A stretch of DNA of 5,041 nucleotides from Anaerolineales bacterium (GTDB taxonomy: Bacteria; Chloroflexota; Anaerolineae; Anaerolineales; Villigracilaceae): contig JANTFU010000191.1 of NCBI GenBank assembly GCA_024763295.1, forward strand, positions 1-5,041, written 5' to 3'. The first letter of the stretch is position 1, and each line of letters begins with the position of its first letter. The notes below the pieces were generated by a model. That model made no database searches, had not been told where the DNA came from, and saw only the letters and a program-made list of their open reading frames with translations. Shown here piece after piece: positions 1-5,041 of the stretch. A program made the translations under genes and the position numbers.

Positions 1-30
1 AGTTACGTTTTTTTTCCGTAAAACTCAAAA

Positions 31-60
31 AACATCCGTGTTTTTCCGTGCTTTCCGTGT
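31..60. repeat. Short tandem TCCGTG repeats
   Basis: TCCGTG occurs at 35-40, 45-50 and 54-59, spaced 10 and 9 bases apart within T-rich filler, with a related TCCGTA at 15-20. The stretch lies about 45 bases beyond the end of the flippase-like gene. Imperfect short-period intergenic repeats like this occur in many environmental genomes; no function is evident. The rest of 1-104 shows no gene. Confidence 0.55.
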
Positions 61-78
61 ACAAAAGGATGAAACCAC

Positions 79-102
79 AAAAAACGTTAGAAGCAGTTTT
101 TT
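79..102 (-). terminator. Weak AT-rich hairpin after the MFS-flippase operon
   Basis: On the minus strand AAAAAAC pairs with GTTTTTT (7 bp, 10-base loop), starting three bases after the flippase gene stop at 105 and ending in a T-run. The geometry fits a weak factor-independent terminator, but the stem has a single G-C pair, so the call is tentative. Confidence 0.3.
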
Positions 103-104
103 TC

Positions 105-1418
105 TTATAGGGCATCACGCGCGACCAATTTTGCCATCATTGCGCGGCTGCGGAAGAAAAGCCACAGCGTTTGGAAAAGCATTCCAGCGCTAAAGGCAAG
201 CAAGCCGATATACAGCCCGGTCATTTGCCCCCATAAAACGCCAAACAACAAAACTGCGCCCGTAAAGAAAAGGAAAACGACGACGGCTTCTGAAATGCCG
301 CGTGTTTTGCCGCTATTGAGCAAAACGCCCTGAAACCAACTTTGCAAGGCGTTCAAGCCCGGCAGCAAAAACCCGATCCACAAGCCATTACGGGCAAGAA
401 TGGTTAACTCCGGCGAAAGAGCAGAGAGGTCTTGTAACCAAAGTTTTGAAAGCGGCGTAGCAGCAATCAACAAGATAATACCGGTCGTTGTTACAGAAAG
501 TACAGCGGTAAAGCGGCGCAAGGCACGCACTGCCAGCGGTTCATCGAGCAACGCAACCACCACTTCGTTGAACGCCACGCCCATACTGCGCAACATAAAA
601 ATAAAGCCGGAAACTACGGGCCAAACTGCCAGAGATTCGAGTGCAAGCGGCATACGTCCCAGCGCGGCGCTGCCCATCGGCTGGATGAGCAATGTTAATA
701 AGGAAGTCATCACCAGCGGGATATAAAAAGCGGCAAAAGCACGGTAGCTTAGCGCCGGTTTTACCGCCGGGGCAGGTTTGAGTTCGTCGCGCAAAATCGG
801 GCGCACACGAATAGCACTATAAATTGCTTCACTCGTCACCCCCGAAGCAACGGCGCTGGTCGCCACAACGATACCGGGCAGTTTGAGCGAAAAAGTCAGC
901 GCCAGCACGTAAACATCTACCGTGAGACGCAGCGCTGTGCCAATCCCGACGACATCGGAATGCCCAAAACGGATCATCACGCCCTGATTAAGACGGCGAT
1001 AGGCGATTGTCCACGTCCATGGAGTCATAATCAGCAGACCAAGGCGTGCAGGTTCGATGATTTCGGATGGGGCGCCGAGCAGCCCCTCGGCGATCCAATA
1101 GTAGATCGGCGTTAAAGCAATGAGAAGATGTAACCCGGTTAACGAACCGCCCGCGACGAGCATGTAGGTACGCAACTTTTGGTAGGATGCCCAATCCTTG
1201 CTGAGTGCCGTTGACGCGGCAAGCAACATGATAACCGGCGCTTCGATAATCAGTGCAATCGGGAAAACGATTCCGCCATAAGCCGCCAAGTTAATCTCAG
1301 GATGAGCAAGACGCGCCACAAAAGCGCTCAGGATGGGCAATTCTGCGCCCATCAGCAACCAACTAGCAGCCAGCGGCAACCAAACCTTGAAAATACGCTT
1401 TAACGCAAGCGGGCTCAT
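105..1418 (-). CDS. MATE/ANKH-like multi-pass flippase-type transporter
   Basis: This 437-residue protein is almost entirely hydrophobic, with about 12 predicted membrane helices and short charged loops. It has no signal peptide; the first helix starts near residue 12. Two similar segments sit in the two halves: YRRLNQGVMIRFG (about 140-152) and WFQGVLLNSGKTRG (about 361-374). Each lies just before a helix, the two-bundle pseudo-repeat expected of the MOP flippase superfamily (MATE exporters, polysaccharide flippases, ANKH-type transporters). The length fits that superfamily (about 430-500 residues). The segment near 226-290 (FYIPLVM, then paired helices) reminded me of ANKH, but this is from memory without alignment. 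The substrate is unknown. The start is well supported: ATG at 1418 with AAAGGA seven bases upstream (1426-1431), overlapping the stop of the preceding MFS gene as ATGA. Translation is therefore probably coupled. Superfamily assignment is fairly secure; family is not. Confidence 0.8.
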   Translation of the reverse strand: MSPLALKRIFKVWLPLAASWLLMGAELPILSAFVARLAHPEINLAAYGGIVFPIALIIEAPVIMLLAASTALSKDWASYQKLRTYMLVAGGSLTGLHLLIALTPIYYWIAEGLLGAPSEIIEPARLGLLIMTPWTWTIAYRRLNQGVMIRFGHSDVVGIGTALRLTVDVYVLALTFSLKLPGIVVATSAVASGVTSEAIYSAIRVRPILRDELKPAPAVKPALSYRAFAAFYIPLVMTSLLTLLIQPMGSAALGRMPLALESLAVWPVVSGFIFMLRSMGVAFNEVVVALLDEPLAVRALRRFTAVLSVTTTGIILLIAATPLSKLWLQDLSALSPELTILARNGLWIGFLLPGLNALQSWFQGVLLNSGKTRGISEAVVVFLFFTGAVLLFGVLWGQMTGLYIGLLAFSAGMLFQTLWLFFRSRAMMAKLVARDAL

Positions 1419-2596
1419 GTTAATTTCCTTTGTGGTTCAGCGGGCAGCCATAAAATAGCAGGGATCGTGAGCAGCGCCAGAAAAGCACTGCCGACAAAAG
1501 CATTTTGCAAGCCAAAGGCATCGCCTGCCATACCGACCAAAACCATCACGGATGAACGCAAGAGCGAATTAAGCGTCAGGTAGACGCCGTTGCCGAGGGC
1601 GCGATTCTGCGGGAAATGGTCTTGCATGATGGCGAGGAAAATGGGACCGGTCGAAAGGCTAAAGAAGCCGAGCAAAAGCAAAAGCGGAATCAGCAGCCAT
1701 TGGGGGGCATAAATGAATCCCAACATAAGGGGAGAAGACAGTATGGCAACCCCGAGCAAAATAGATTTGCGTCCGAGGCGGTCGCTAAGCGATCCGCTCA
1801 AGAGTGCGCCCAAAACTCCGGCAAATTCCAATATCGCAAGAAATCCGCCCGCCATCCACAGCGAAGCGCCTTTCATATCCATGTAGGTTGGTAAATAGGT
1901 CGTCATGCTCACGGCAAGGAACATACGGAAGAAGATAATGAAGGCAAGCGGCAAAATCAATGTAAGCAGCTTGGGTTTAAGGCTTTCCAGACTGCCCAGC
2001 GAGCGTTTTTCGGCTTTGCTTTCGGGCAAACGCAAAAAGAGGACAATCGTTGTCAGCCAACCGATGACAGCAACGCGATAAATGCCTTCTAAACCCCAAA
2101 AAGAGACCGCCCAAACTGCAACCAGCGGACCGACCGTGCGCCCCAACTCACCACCCGCCATGAACCACCCCATGCCCTTCCCGATGCGCGAACCGGATGC
2201 GCGCGCGACCATCGCCGGTGCCGGAGCATGGAAAGTGACTACGCTAATCCCCGCCAGCAAAATAATGAGTGCCAGCAAGGGGTAGCTGGTTGGCAAGCCC
2301 ATAATACTCATCAGCGTGGCAGTGACCGCCGGCGCAAAAACCACTAAATAACGCGGCTTGAATTTGTCGGCATAATGCCCGACGACGGGATTAAGTAGCG
2401 CAGGCAATTGCATCATGGCTGTGAGTGTGCCCGCCATCGTCAATGAAAGCGCGAGACGCTCACGGATGAGCGGCAATAGCGGCGCTAAAAAAGCGGAATA
2501 AACATCGTGGATAAAATGTCCACTGGCAATGATAAAAACTTGATCGCCCTGAAATTTTTTTTCTTGCGAGGGAATAGGATGGGTTTCTGCTTGCAT
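1415..2596 (-). CDS. MFS transporter, fosmidomycin-resistance (Fsr)-like
   Basis: This is a 393-residue, 12-helix major facilitator with the two halves split by a charged loop (about 191-210, ESKAEKRSL). The N-half has GHFIHDVYSAFLAPLLPLI (26-44), a motif-A loop GHYADKFKPR (73-82), FHAPAPAMVAR (122-132) and GGELGRTVGP (148-157). The last two resemble the FHP...SR and GGNxGxxxGP segments of Fsr-type efflux proteins. The C-half carries a second, more canonical motif A, GSLSDRLGRK (268-277). The family includes exporters of fosmidomycin and other small molecules, but the substrate here cannot be read. The start at 2596 is chosen because AAAGGAG lies seven bases upstream (2604-2610) and an extended -10 box is at 2621-2629. 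The in-frame ATG at 2665 would add 23 residues but lies upstream of that promoter and lacks a ribosome site. It is the first gene of a two-gene operon with the downstream flippase-like gene. Confidence 0.85.
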   Translation of the reverse strand: MQAETHPIPSQEKKFQGDQVFIIASGHFIHDVYSAFLAPLLPLIRERLALSLTMAGTLTAMMQLPALLNPVVGHYADKFKPRYLVVFAPAVTATLMSIMGLPTSYPLLALIILLAGISVVTFHAPAPAMVARASGSRIGKGMGWFMAGGELGRTVGPLVAVWAVSFWGLEGIYRVAVIGWLTTIVLFLRLPESKAEKRSLGSLESLKPKLLTLILPLAFIIFFRMFLAVSMTTYLPTYMDMKGASLWMAGGFLAILEFAGVLGALLSGSLSDRLGRKSILLGVAILSSPLMLGFIYAPQWLLIPLLLLLGFFSLSTGPIFLAIMQDHFPQNRALGNGVYLTLNSLLRSSVMVLVGMAGDAFGLQNAFVGSAFLALLTIPAILWLPAEPQRKLT

Positions 2597-2620
2597 TGTT
2601 TTTCTCCTTTGAAAGAGAAG

Positions 2621-2629
2621 AATATACCA
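2621..2629 (-). promoter_or_regulatory. Extended -10 promoter element of the MFS-flippase operon
   Basis: On the minus strand the sequence reads TGG-TATATT, matching an extended -10 box (TGn plus a TATAAT variant with one mismatch). No good -35 box is seen 16-18 bases upstream, which extended -10 promoters tolerate. Transcription would begin near 2614, giving a leader of about 18 bases with AAAGGAG before the ATG at 2596. Assignment rests on motif match alone. Confidence 0.5.
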
Positions 2630-2719
2630 CGCTACAAATAAGTACGGAAAAGTTTTATCGCTCAAAGAAATATGACTCTACTGCAAAAAGGTCAGCGCTC
2701 TCCGAAAGTGGAGGGGATG

Positions 2720-2747
2720 CGCGTTAAAAACCGAGTTTTTTAATGCG
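2720..2747. repeat. AT-rich inverted repeat upstream of the MFS operon
   Basis: CGCGTTAAAAA (2720-2730) pairs with TTTTTAATGCG (2737-2747) over 11 positions, one a G-T wobble, around a 6-base loop. It lies just outside the MITE and about 125 bases upstream of the MFS start. It may be a relic terminator, a regulator site or a folded element. No coding frame is associated with it. Confidence 0.5.
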
Positions 2748-2754
2748 TTGTCCC

Positions 2755-2762
2755 TTAAATAA
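2755..2762. repeat. Left target-site duplication TTAAATAA
   Basis: This 8-bp direct repeat abuts the left terminal inverted repeat of the putative MITE and is identical to the copy at 2977-2984. It is AT-rich, like many insertion targets. An exact 8-base match at precisely this position on both sides is unlikely by chance. Confidence 0.75.
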
Positions 2763-2820
2763 CTGATGTTACGCAAAAAGGTATCTTGACACAGTCTCTG
2801 CCCCCTCTGTCCTTCGGACA

Positions 2821-2858
2821 TCTCCCCAAAATTCCAAAAGCATGGAATTTAGGGGAGA
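2821..2858. repeat. MITE internal hairpin 1
   Basis: The left arm 2821-2835 (TCTCCCCAAAATTCC) pairs with the right arm 2844-2858 (GGAATTTAGGGGAGA) at 14 of 15 positions around an 8-base loop. The only mismatch is A2828/A2851. A smaller hairpin, TGTCC-ttc-GGACA (2808-2820), directly precedes it. There is no T-run after it, so a terminator role on the plus strand is not obvious. Confidence 0.8.
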
Positions 2859-2881
2859 CCGAGCGATTGATTTTCTTTTTA

Positions 2882-2911
2882 TCCCCCTATTTTGCTTGCC
2901 AAATGGGGGGA
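2882..2911. repeat. MITE internal hairpin 2
   Basis: The left arm 2882-2894 (TCCCCCTATTTTG) pairs with 2899-2911 (CCAAATGGGGGGA) at 12 of 13 positions, one being a T-G wobble, around a 4-base loop. Its C-run/G-run plan repeats that of hairpin 1, so the element interior is made of similar stacked hairpins. A further GCCC/GGGC pairing at 2913-2931 follows. Confidence 0.75.
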
Positions 2912-2976
2912 CGCCCAAGCGAAGCGAGGGCAGGGGCGCTGAGTGTTCGCCTGTATCTCACAGCGCGTAACATGAG

Positions 2977-2984
2977 TTAAATAA
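2977..2984. repeat. Right target-site duplication TTAAATAA
   Basis: This 8-bp direct repeat abuts the right terminal inverted repeat of the putative MITE and is identical to the left copy at 2755-2762. The perfect match suggests the insertion is not very old. Confidence 0.75.
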
Positions 2985-3063
2985 TCTTTCTAAGACGACA
3001 AAATGGGAAGTTTTCCTTGCTTTGTTCGGAAAAACTCGTTTTGTTCAGTGGAATCAAATATAA

Positions 3064-3078
3064 AAATTTGACAAATTT
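3064..3078. promoter_or_regulatory. Perfect dyad AAATTTGACAAATTT overlapping a -35-like box
   Basis: Seven-base arms are perfectly inverted around one central base. A consensus -35 hexamer, TTGACA (3068-3073), lies inside the dyad. The matching -10 is poor (TGTATT at 3093-3098, 19-base spacing). A dimeric repressor bound here could occlude a promoter for sqr. The binding protein is unknown; no regulator gene is in the window. Confidence 0.45.
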
Positions 3079-3084
3079 CATAAG

Positions 3085-3098
3085 AATACATCTGTATT
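3085..3098. promoter_or_regulatory. Perfect dyad AATACATCTGTATT upstream of sqr
   Basis: Six-base arms AATACA/TGTATT are perfectly inverted around a two-base spacer, and the match continues weakly outward. It lies 6 bases after the neighbouring dyad, so centre-to-centre spacing is about 20 bases (two helical turns). It is a candidate operator, inferred from symmetry only. Confidence 0.45.
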
Positions 3099-3112
3099 TT
3101 CATCAAAAAGTA

Positions 3113-3146
3113 TAGACAGCGCTCGCCCAAACCATTACACTATGAT
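3113..3146 (+). promoter_or_regulatory. Candidate sqr promoter
   Basis: TAGACA (3113-3118, 5/6 to the -35 consensus) is followed after 17 bases by TACACT (3136-3141, 4/6 to the -10 consensus). A better -10 hexamer, TATGAT (3141-3146), overlaps it but sits 22 bases from the -35. Either choice gives a start near 3150 and a leader of about 60 bases. The region also carries a direct repeat, TAtAGACAG/TAcAGACAG (3111-3119 and 3146-3154). Confidence 0.4.
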
Positions 3147-3149
3147 ACA

Positions 3150-3176
3150 GACAGTTTTTCAACCAACAAAATTGTC
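3150..3176 (+). promoter_or_regulatory. Leader hairpin or operator before sqr
   Basis: GACAGTTTT (3150-3158) pairs with AAAATTGTC (3168-3176) over nine positions, one a G-U wobble in RNA, with a nine-base loop. It falls at or just after the predicted transcription start and 25 bases before the ribosome site. It could stabilise the messenger RNA, act as a protein-binding dyad or be incidental. It is too short and U-poor downstream to be a clear terminator. Confidence 0.4.
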
Positions 3177-3211
3177 AAAAAACCAGTAATCGCCACAAAA
3201 AAGGAGAAATT

Positions 3212-4651
3212 ATGGCAAAAGTTGTTATTATAGGTGCTGGTTTCGCTGGACATACAGCCGCACTCTACTTGGGAGACAAACTCGGCAAGGAACACAGCGT
3301 GACGATGATCAATCGTTTCGACGAGTTTGCCTACATCCCCTCGTGGATTTGGGTGAGTGTTGGACACATGAACCCTGAAAAAACTATGTTCAAGCTGGCA
3401 CCGGTGTACAAACGCATGAAAGTCAATTTTATTCATGGCGCAGCCACCGAAGTGCATCCCGATAAAGACGAACAATATGTCCTCGTCGACGAAGCCAACG
3501 GCAGCACGACCAAAGTCGAGTATGACTATCTCGTCATCGCCACCGGACCAAAGCTGAACTTTGCCGGTACGCCCGGTTTGGGACCCGACCAAGGCGGCTT
3601 CACATATTCCGTCTGCTCGCTGCCGCACGTTATCCAAACCCGTGACCGCTACCTTGAACTGGTCGAAGAGATGAAGCAGGGCAAAAAGGTCAAAATGGTC
3701 ATTGGCGCCGGACATCCGAGTGCAACCTGTCAGGGAGCAGCTTTTGAATTCATCGTCAACGTCCACAAAGACCTCGTTAACAAAGGCATCCGCAACCAAG
3801 CAGAACTGCTCTGGCTTAGCAACGAAGCCGCTCTCGGCGATTTTGGCGTGCGCGGAATCAAAGCAACGGTTAATGGCGAATTACTCCCCAGCGAAGAATT
3901 CATCGGCGCTATCTTTAAAGATCACGACATCCAATGGCAAGTCCAAACCGCTGTTCAAAAAGTGGATGCGGAAAAAATATACTGGGAGAATTACGCAGGC
4001 GAATACGGCGAAACAGAATATGACTTCGCCATGCTCATCCCACAATTCCTTGGGCAACCGCTCAAATACGTTGGTGCAGACGGCAGCGACGTCTCCGAAA
4101 AAATCGTCAACAAACCCGGCTTCGTACTCGTCGATGGCATCTACGGACTGCCCTACGATCAACTCGAAAGAAACCCCGATGCCTGGCCCTCGCAATACCA
4201 GAACCCAAACTACACCAACATCTTTGCCGCAGGGATCGCATTCGCGCCCCCCGGCTCCATTTCCCGCCCCCACACTACCCCTAACGGAACCAACATCACC
4301 GCAGCACCGCCGCGCACCGGCATGGTTTCCGGTGTCATCGGACGTATCGTCGCCCTCAACATCATCGACCTCGTCAAACGTGGACGCATGACCCACTCCG
4401 AGCGCATGTCCGAGATGGTTGCCGCCTGTATCGCATCCATGGGCGACTCCCTCTGGGATGGAAGCGCCGCCGTCATGGTGATGTATCCCGTCGTCCCGGA
4501 CATGAAGCGCTTCCCCAGCGAAGACGGACGCGATGAATTCGTAACGCACATGGAAATGGGCTTGAGTGGCGCGTGGATGAAACGGATGCTCCACGAAACC
4601 TTTATCTGGAAACTAAAGGGCTTACCCGGCTGGAAGATCATCCCTGAATAG
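3212..4651 (+). CDS. sqr: Sulfide:quinone oxidoreductase-type flavoprotein
   Basis: This is a 479-residue FAD enzyme predicted to oxidise sulfide to sulfane sulfur or polysulfide and pass the electrons to membrane quinone. The N-terminus is an FAD Rossmann motif, VVIIGAGFAG (4-13, GxGxxG). YLVIATGP (106-113) and NIFAAG (336-341) are the other flavin-fold signatures. Three cysteines match the SQR pattern: Cys135 in TYSVCSLPH, Cys173 in ATCQGAAFEF and Cys406 in AACIASMGD. All three codons were checked. They separate it from type II NADH dehydrogenases, which lack this set. There is no signal peptide or haem site, arguing against the flavocytochrome c flavin subunit. The C-terminal tail (about 450-479, GAWMKRMLHETFIWKLKG) is amphipathic and basic, as expected for monotopic membrane attachment. 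The protein is longer than typical SQRs (about 380-440), including an insertion near 310-335. I do not assign an SQR subtype. The start has AAGGAG five bases upstream (3201-3206). Confidence 0.85.
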   Translation: MAKVVIIGAGFAGHTAALYLGDKLGKEHSVTMINRFDEFAYIPSWIWVSVGHMNPEKTMFKLAPVYKRMKVNFIHGAATEVHPDKDEQYVLVDEANGSTTKVEYDYLVIATGPKLNFAGTPGLGPDQGGFTYSVCSLPHVIQTRDRYLELVEEMKQGKKVKMVIGAGHPSATCQGAAFEFIVNVHKDLVNKGIRNQAELLWLSNEAALGDFGVRGIKATVNGELLPSEEFIGAIFKDHDIQWQVQTAVQKVDAEKIYWENYAGEYGETEYDFAMLIPQFLGQPLKYVGADGSDVSEKIVNKPGFVLVDGIYGLPYDQLERNPDAWPSQYQNPNYTNIFAAGIAFAPPGSISRPHTTPNGTNITAAPPRTGMVSGVIGRIVALNIIDLVKRGRMTHSERMSEMVAACIASMGDSLWDGSAAVMVMYPVVPDMKRFPSEDGRDEFVTHMEMGLSGAWMKRMLHETFIWKLKGLPGWKIIPE

Positions 4652-4660
4652 GAGAAAAAA

Positions 4661-4777
4661 ATGGAACTGACAAAACGCGAAAAATCCCGTATGAACAATA
4701 AATTACTGCAACTCTGGCGCTTCATCGTCCTAAACATCAAAATCCTAAAAGCCGTCGATCATAGTAAACGCTCATAA
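4661..4777 (+). CDS. 38-residue basic amphipathic peptide downstream of sqr
   Basis: A short open frame follows the sulfide oxidoreductase directly. It starts with ATG and has AGGAG (4650-4654) six bases upstream; the final bases of the sqr stop codon form part of that Shine-Dalgarno sequence, which suggests coupled translation. The product is 38 residues, rich in Lys/Arg, with a central stretch LLQLWRFIVLNIKILKAV (15-32). This stretch reads as one amphipathic or weakly membrane-associating helix with basic flanks. It ends in TAA 17 bases before a strong terminator hairpin, so it lies fully inside the sqr transcript. I do not recognise a family. It could be a small partner or membrane-docking peptide of the flavoprotein, but that is inference from position and composition only. 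Conservation is untested and it could be a non-conserved leader-like frame. Confidence 0.6.
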   Translation: MELTKREKSRMNNKLLQLWRFIVLNIKILKAVDHSKRS

Positions 4778-4794
4778 CCCCAACCAAGCGAATT

Positions 4795-4830
4795 ATGCAA
4801 ATAGCCCTGTTTTTTGCAGGGCTTTTGCAT
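4795..4830. terminator. Hairpin terminator after sqr and the 38-codon gene
   Basis: A near-perfect inverted repeat: ATGCAAA-t-AGCCCTG (4795-4809) pairs with CAGGGCT-TTTGCAT (4817-4830), leaving a single bulged T at 4802 and a seven-base T-rich loop. The inner stem is G+C rich, and the right arm begins its A+T-rich part with TTTT, typical of a factor-independent terminator. Because the outer arms are AAA/TTT, it could also work on the opposite strand and so serve both sqr and a convergent minus-strand gene ending at 4866. Confidence 0.85.
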
Positions 4831-4865
4831 TAAGCATCTATCCGAAAAATGTTTTAGAACACTCC

Positions 4866-5041
4866 CTACGCCGCCACCGGCGCAAGCGTTTCGCAGGAAA
4901 TCAGCGTCGAGAGCGGCGGCTCGAGCAATTTCAGAAACTGCTTAATAAGTCTGAATGCAGGCGTGCGTCGCACTAATTTCGACGAGAAAATGCCCAGAGA
5001 TGAGTTTTTTGTCCTTTTACAAGCAGAATGCCCATCGAGTC
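4866..5041 (-). CDS. Possible C-terminal end of a convergent gene (partial)
   Basis: An uninterrupted minus-strand frame enters from the right window edge and ends at TAG (4866-4868), giving the last 57 residues of a protein. The tail reads KLVRRTPAFRLIKQFLKLLE followed by PPLSTLISCETLAPVAA. I recognise no family. In favour: it stays open to the edge, its codons become G+C rich in third positions near the end, and it stops 36 bases from a hairpin that could terminate both strands. Against: it is short, and a plus-strand frame across the same bases is also open. It could be a gene end, a decayed fragment or chance. Confidence 0.35.
   Translation of the reverse strand, partial: LDGHSACKRTKNSSLGIFSSKLVRRTPAFRLIKQFLKLLEPPLSTLISCETLAPVAA

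Larger units (their letters stand above)
2763..2976. mobile_element. Putative MITE (214 bp, non-autonomous) with 8-bp target duplication
   Basis: The ends are inverted repeats: CTGATGTTACGC at 2763-2774 and GCGTAACATGAG at 2965-2976, matching at 11 of 12 positions. Immediately outside each end is an identical 8-bp direct repeat, TTAAATAA (2755-2762 and 2977-2984), which reads as a target-site duplication. The element has no transposase and no credible gene; its interior is a series of hairpins. This is the structure of a miniature inverted-repeat transposable element, mobilised in trans by a transposase recognising the same ends. The parent insertion-sequence family is not identifiable by eye. 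It sits in the divergent region between the MFS operon and sqr and disrupts no gene. Removing it with one target copy leaves a continuous AT-rich spacer. Confidence 0.8.

Noticed and set aside
31..60. CRISPR array in the TCCGTG repeats
   Set aside because: The units are only about 6-10 bases with no spacers, far from CRISPR repeat-spacer geometry.
2786..2791. TTGACA hexamer just inside the left end of the mobile element, as an outward promoter
   Set aside because: It points inward on the plus strand and no -10-like hexamer occurs 16-18 bases downstream, only the CCTTCGG hairpin.
2786..2980. 64-codon plus-strand open frame between the two operons
   Set aside because: It lies almost wholly inside the hairpin-rich mobile element, ends in its right inverted repeat and has no ribosome site. 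Its protein reads as translated palindromes.
3140..3799. 219-codon minus-strand frame opposite sqr
   Set aside because: Antisense to a well-supported gene with FAD and cysteine motifs. The composition (many His, Cys, Phe) is typical of a reverse-frame shadow.
3702..4391. 229-codon plus-strand frame within sqr
   Set aside because: Out-of-frame overlap with sqr. Its Ser/Thr/Pro-rich, low-complexity product has no domain and there is no ribosome site.
3212..4651. Type II NADH dehydrogenase or flavocytochrome c flavin subunit instead of SQR
   Set aside because: The three SQR-context cysteines argue against NDH-2. Absence of a signal peptide and of a cytochrome partner argues against FccB.
3881..4740. 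Two minus-strand frames (237 and 176 codons) opposite the end of sqr
   Set aside because: Both are antisense shadows. One is Gly/Asp/Val-rich from reversed codons, and neither has a start signal.
4991..5041. Plus-strand frame beginning ATGCCC near the right edge
   Set aside because: There is no Shine-Dalgarno before it and only 17 codons are visible. The opposite strand has a longer frame ending cleanly near a terminator.

Overview
The window is a stretch of bacterial chromosome of moderate GC content. It holds three full-length protein genes, one very small gene and the edge of a possible fifth. The lineage cannot be fixed from the sequence. The gene set (a quinone-linked sulfide oxidase plus two polytopic exporters) and the short CCGTG-type intergenic repeats would fit an environmental bacterium such as a member of Chloroflexota, but this is a low-confidence inference.

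Left half, minus strand (105-2596): a two-gene operon. A major facilitator transporter resembling the fosmidomycin-resistance (Fsr) group comes first. It overlaps by 4 bp (ATGA) a 12-helix flippase-type transporter of the MATE/ANKH-like kind. An extended -10 element and a strong ribosome-binding site place the first gene's start at 2596, not at the longer upstream ATG at 2665. A short AT-rich hairpin and a run of TCCGTG repeats lie beyond the operon's end.

Centre (2597-3211): a 615-bp divergent intergenic region. It contains what looks like a complete non-autonomous transposable element (MITE). The element is 214 bp long, with 12-bp terminal inverted repeats (11/12 matching), a perfect 8-bp TTAAATAA target duplication on both sides, and an interior built of stacked G+C-rich hairpins. 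Between the element and the next gene are two perfect small dyads, candidate promoter boxes and a leader hairpin.

Right half, plus strand (3212-4777): a sulfide:quinone oxidoreductase-type flavoprotein with all three family cysteines (135, 173, 406). Its stop codon overlaps the Shine-Dalgarno sequence of a 38-codon gene for a basic, amphipathic peptide. A strong hairpin terminator follows. An open frame on the minus strand then runs off the window edge and may be the end of a convergent gene.

Functionally, the flavoprotein would feed electrons from sulfide into the quinone pool at the membrane, with the 38-residue peptide as a possible small partner. The exporters are transcribed away from it and may share only the intergenic region. 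No sequence evidence ties them to sulfide metabolism.
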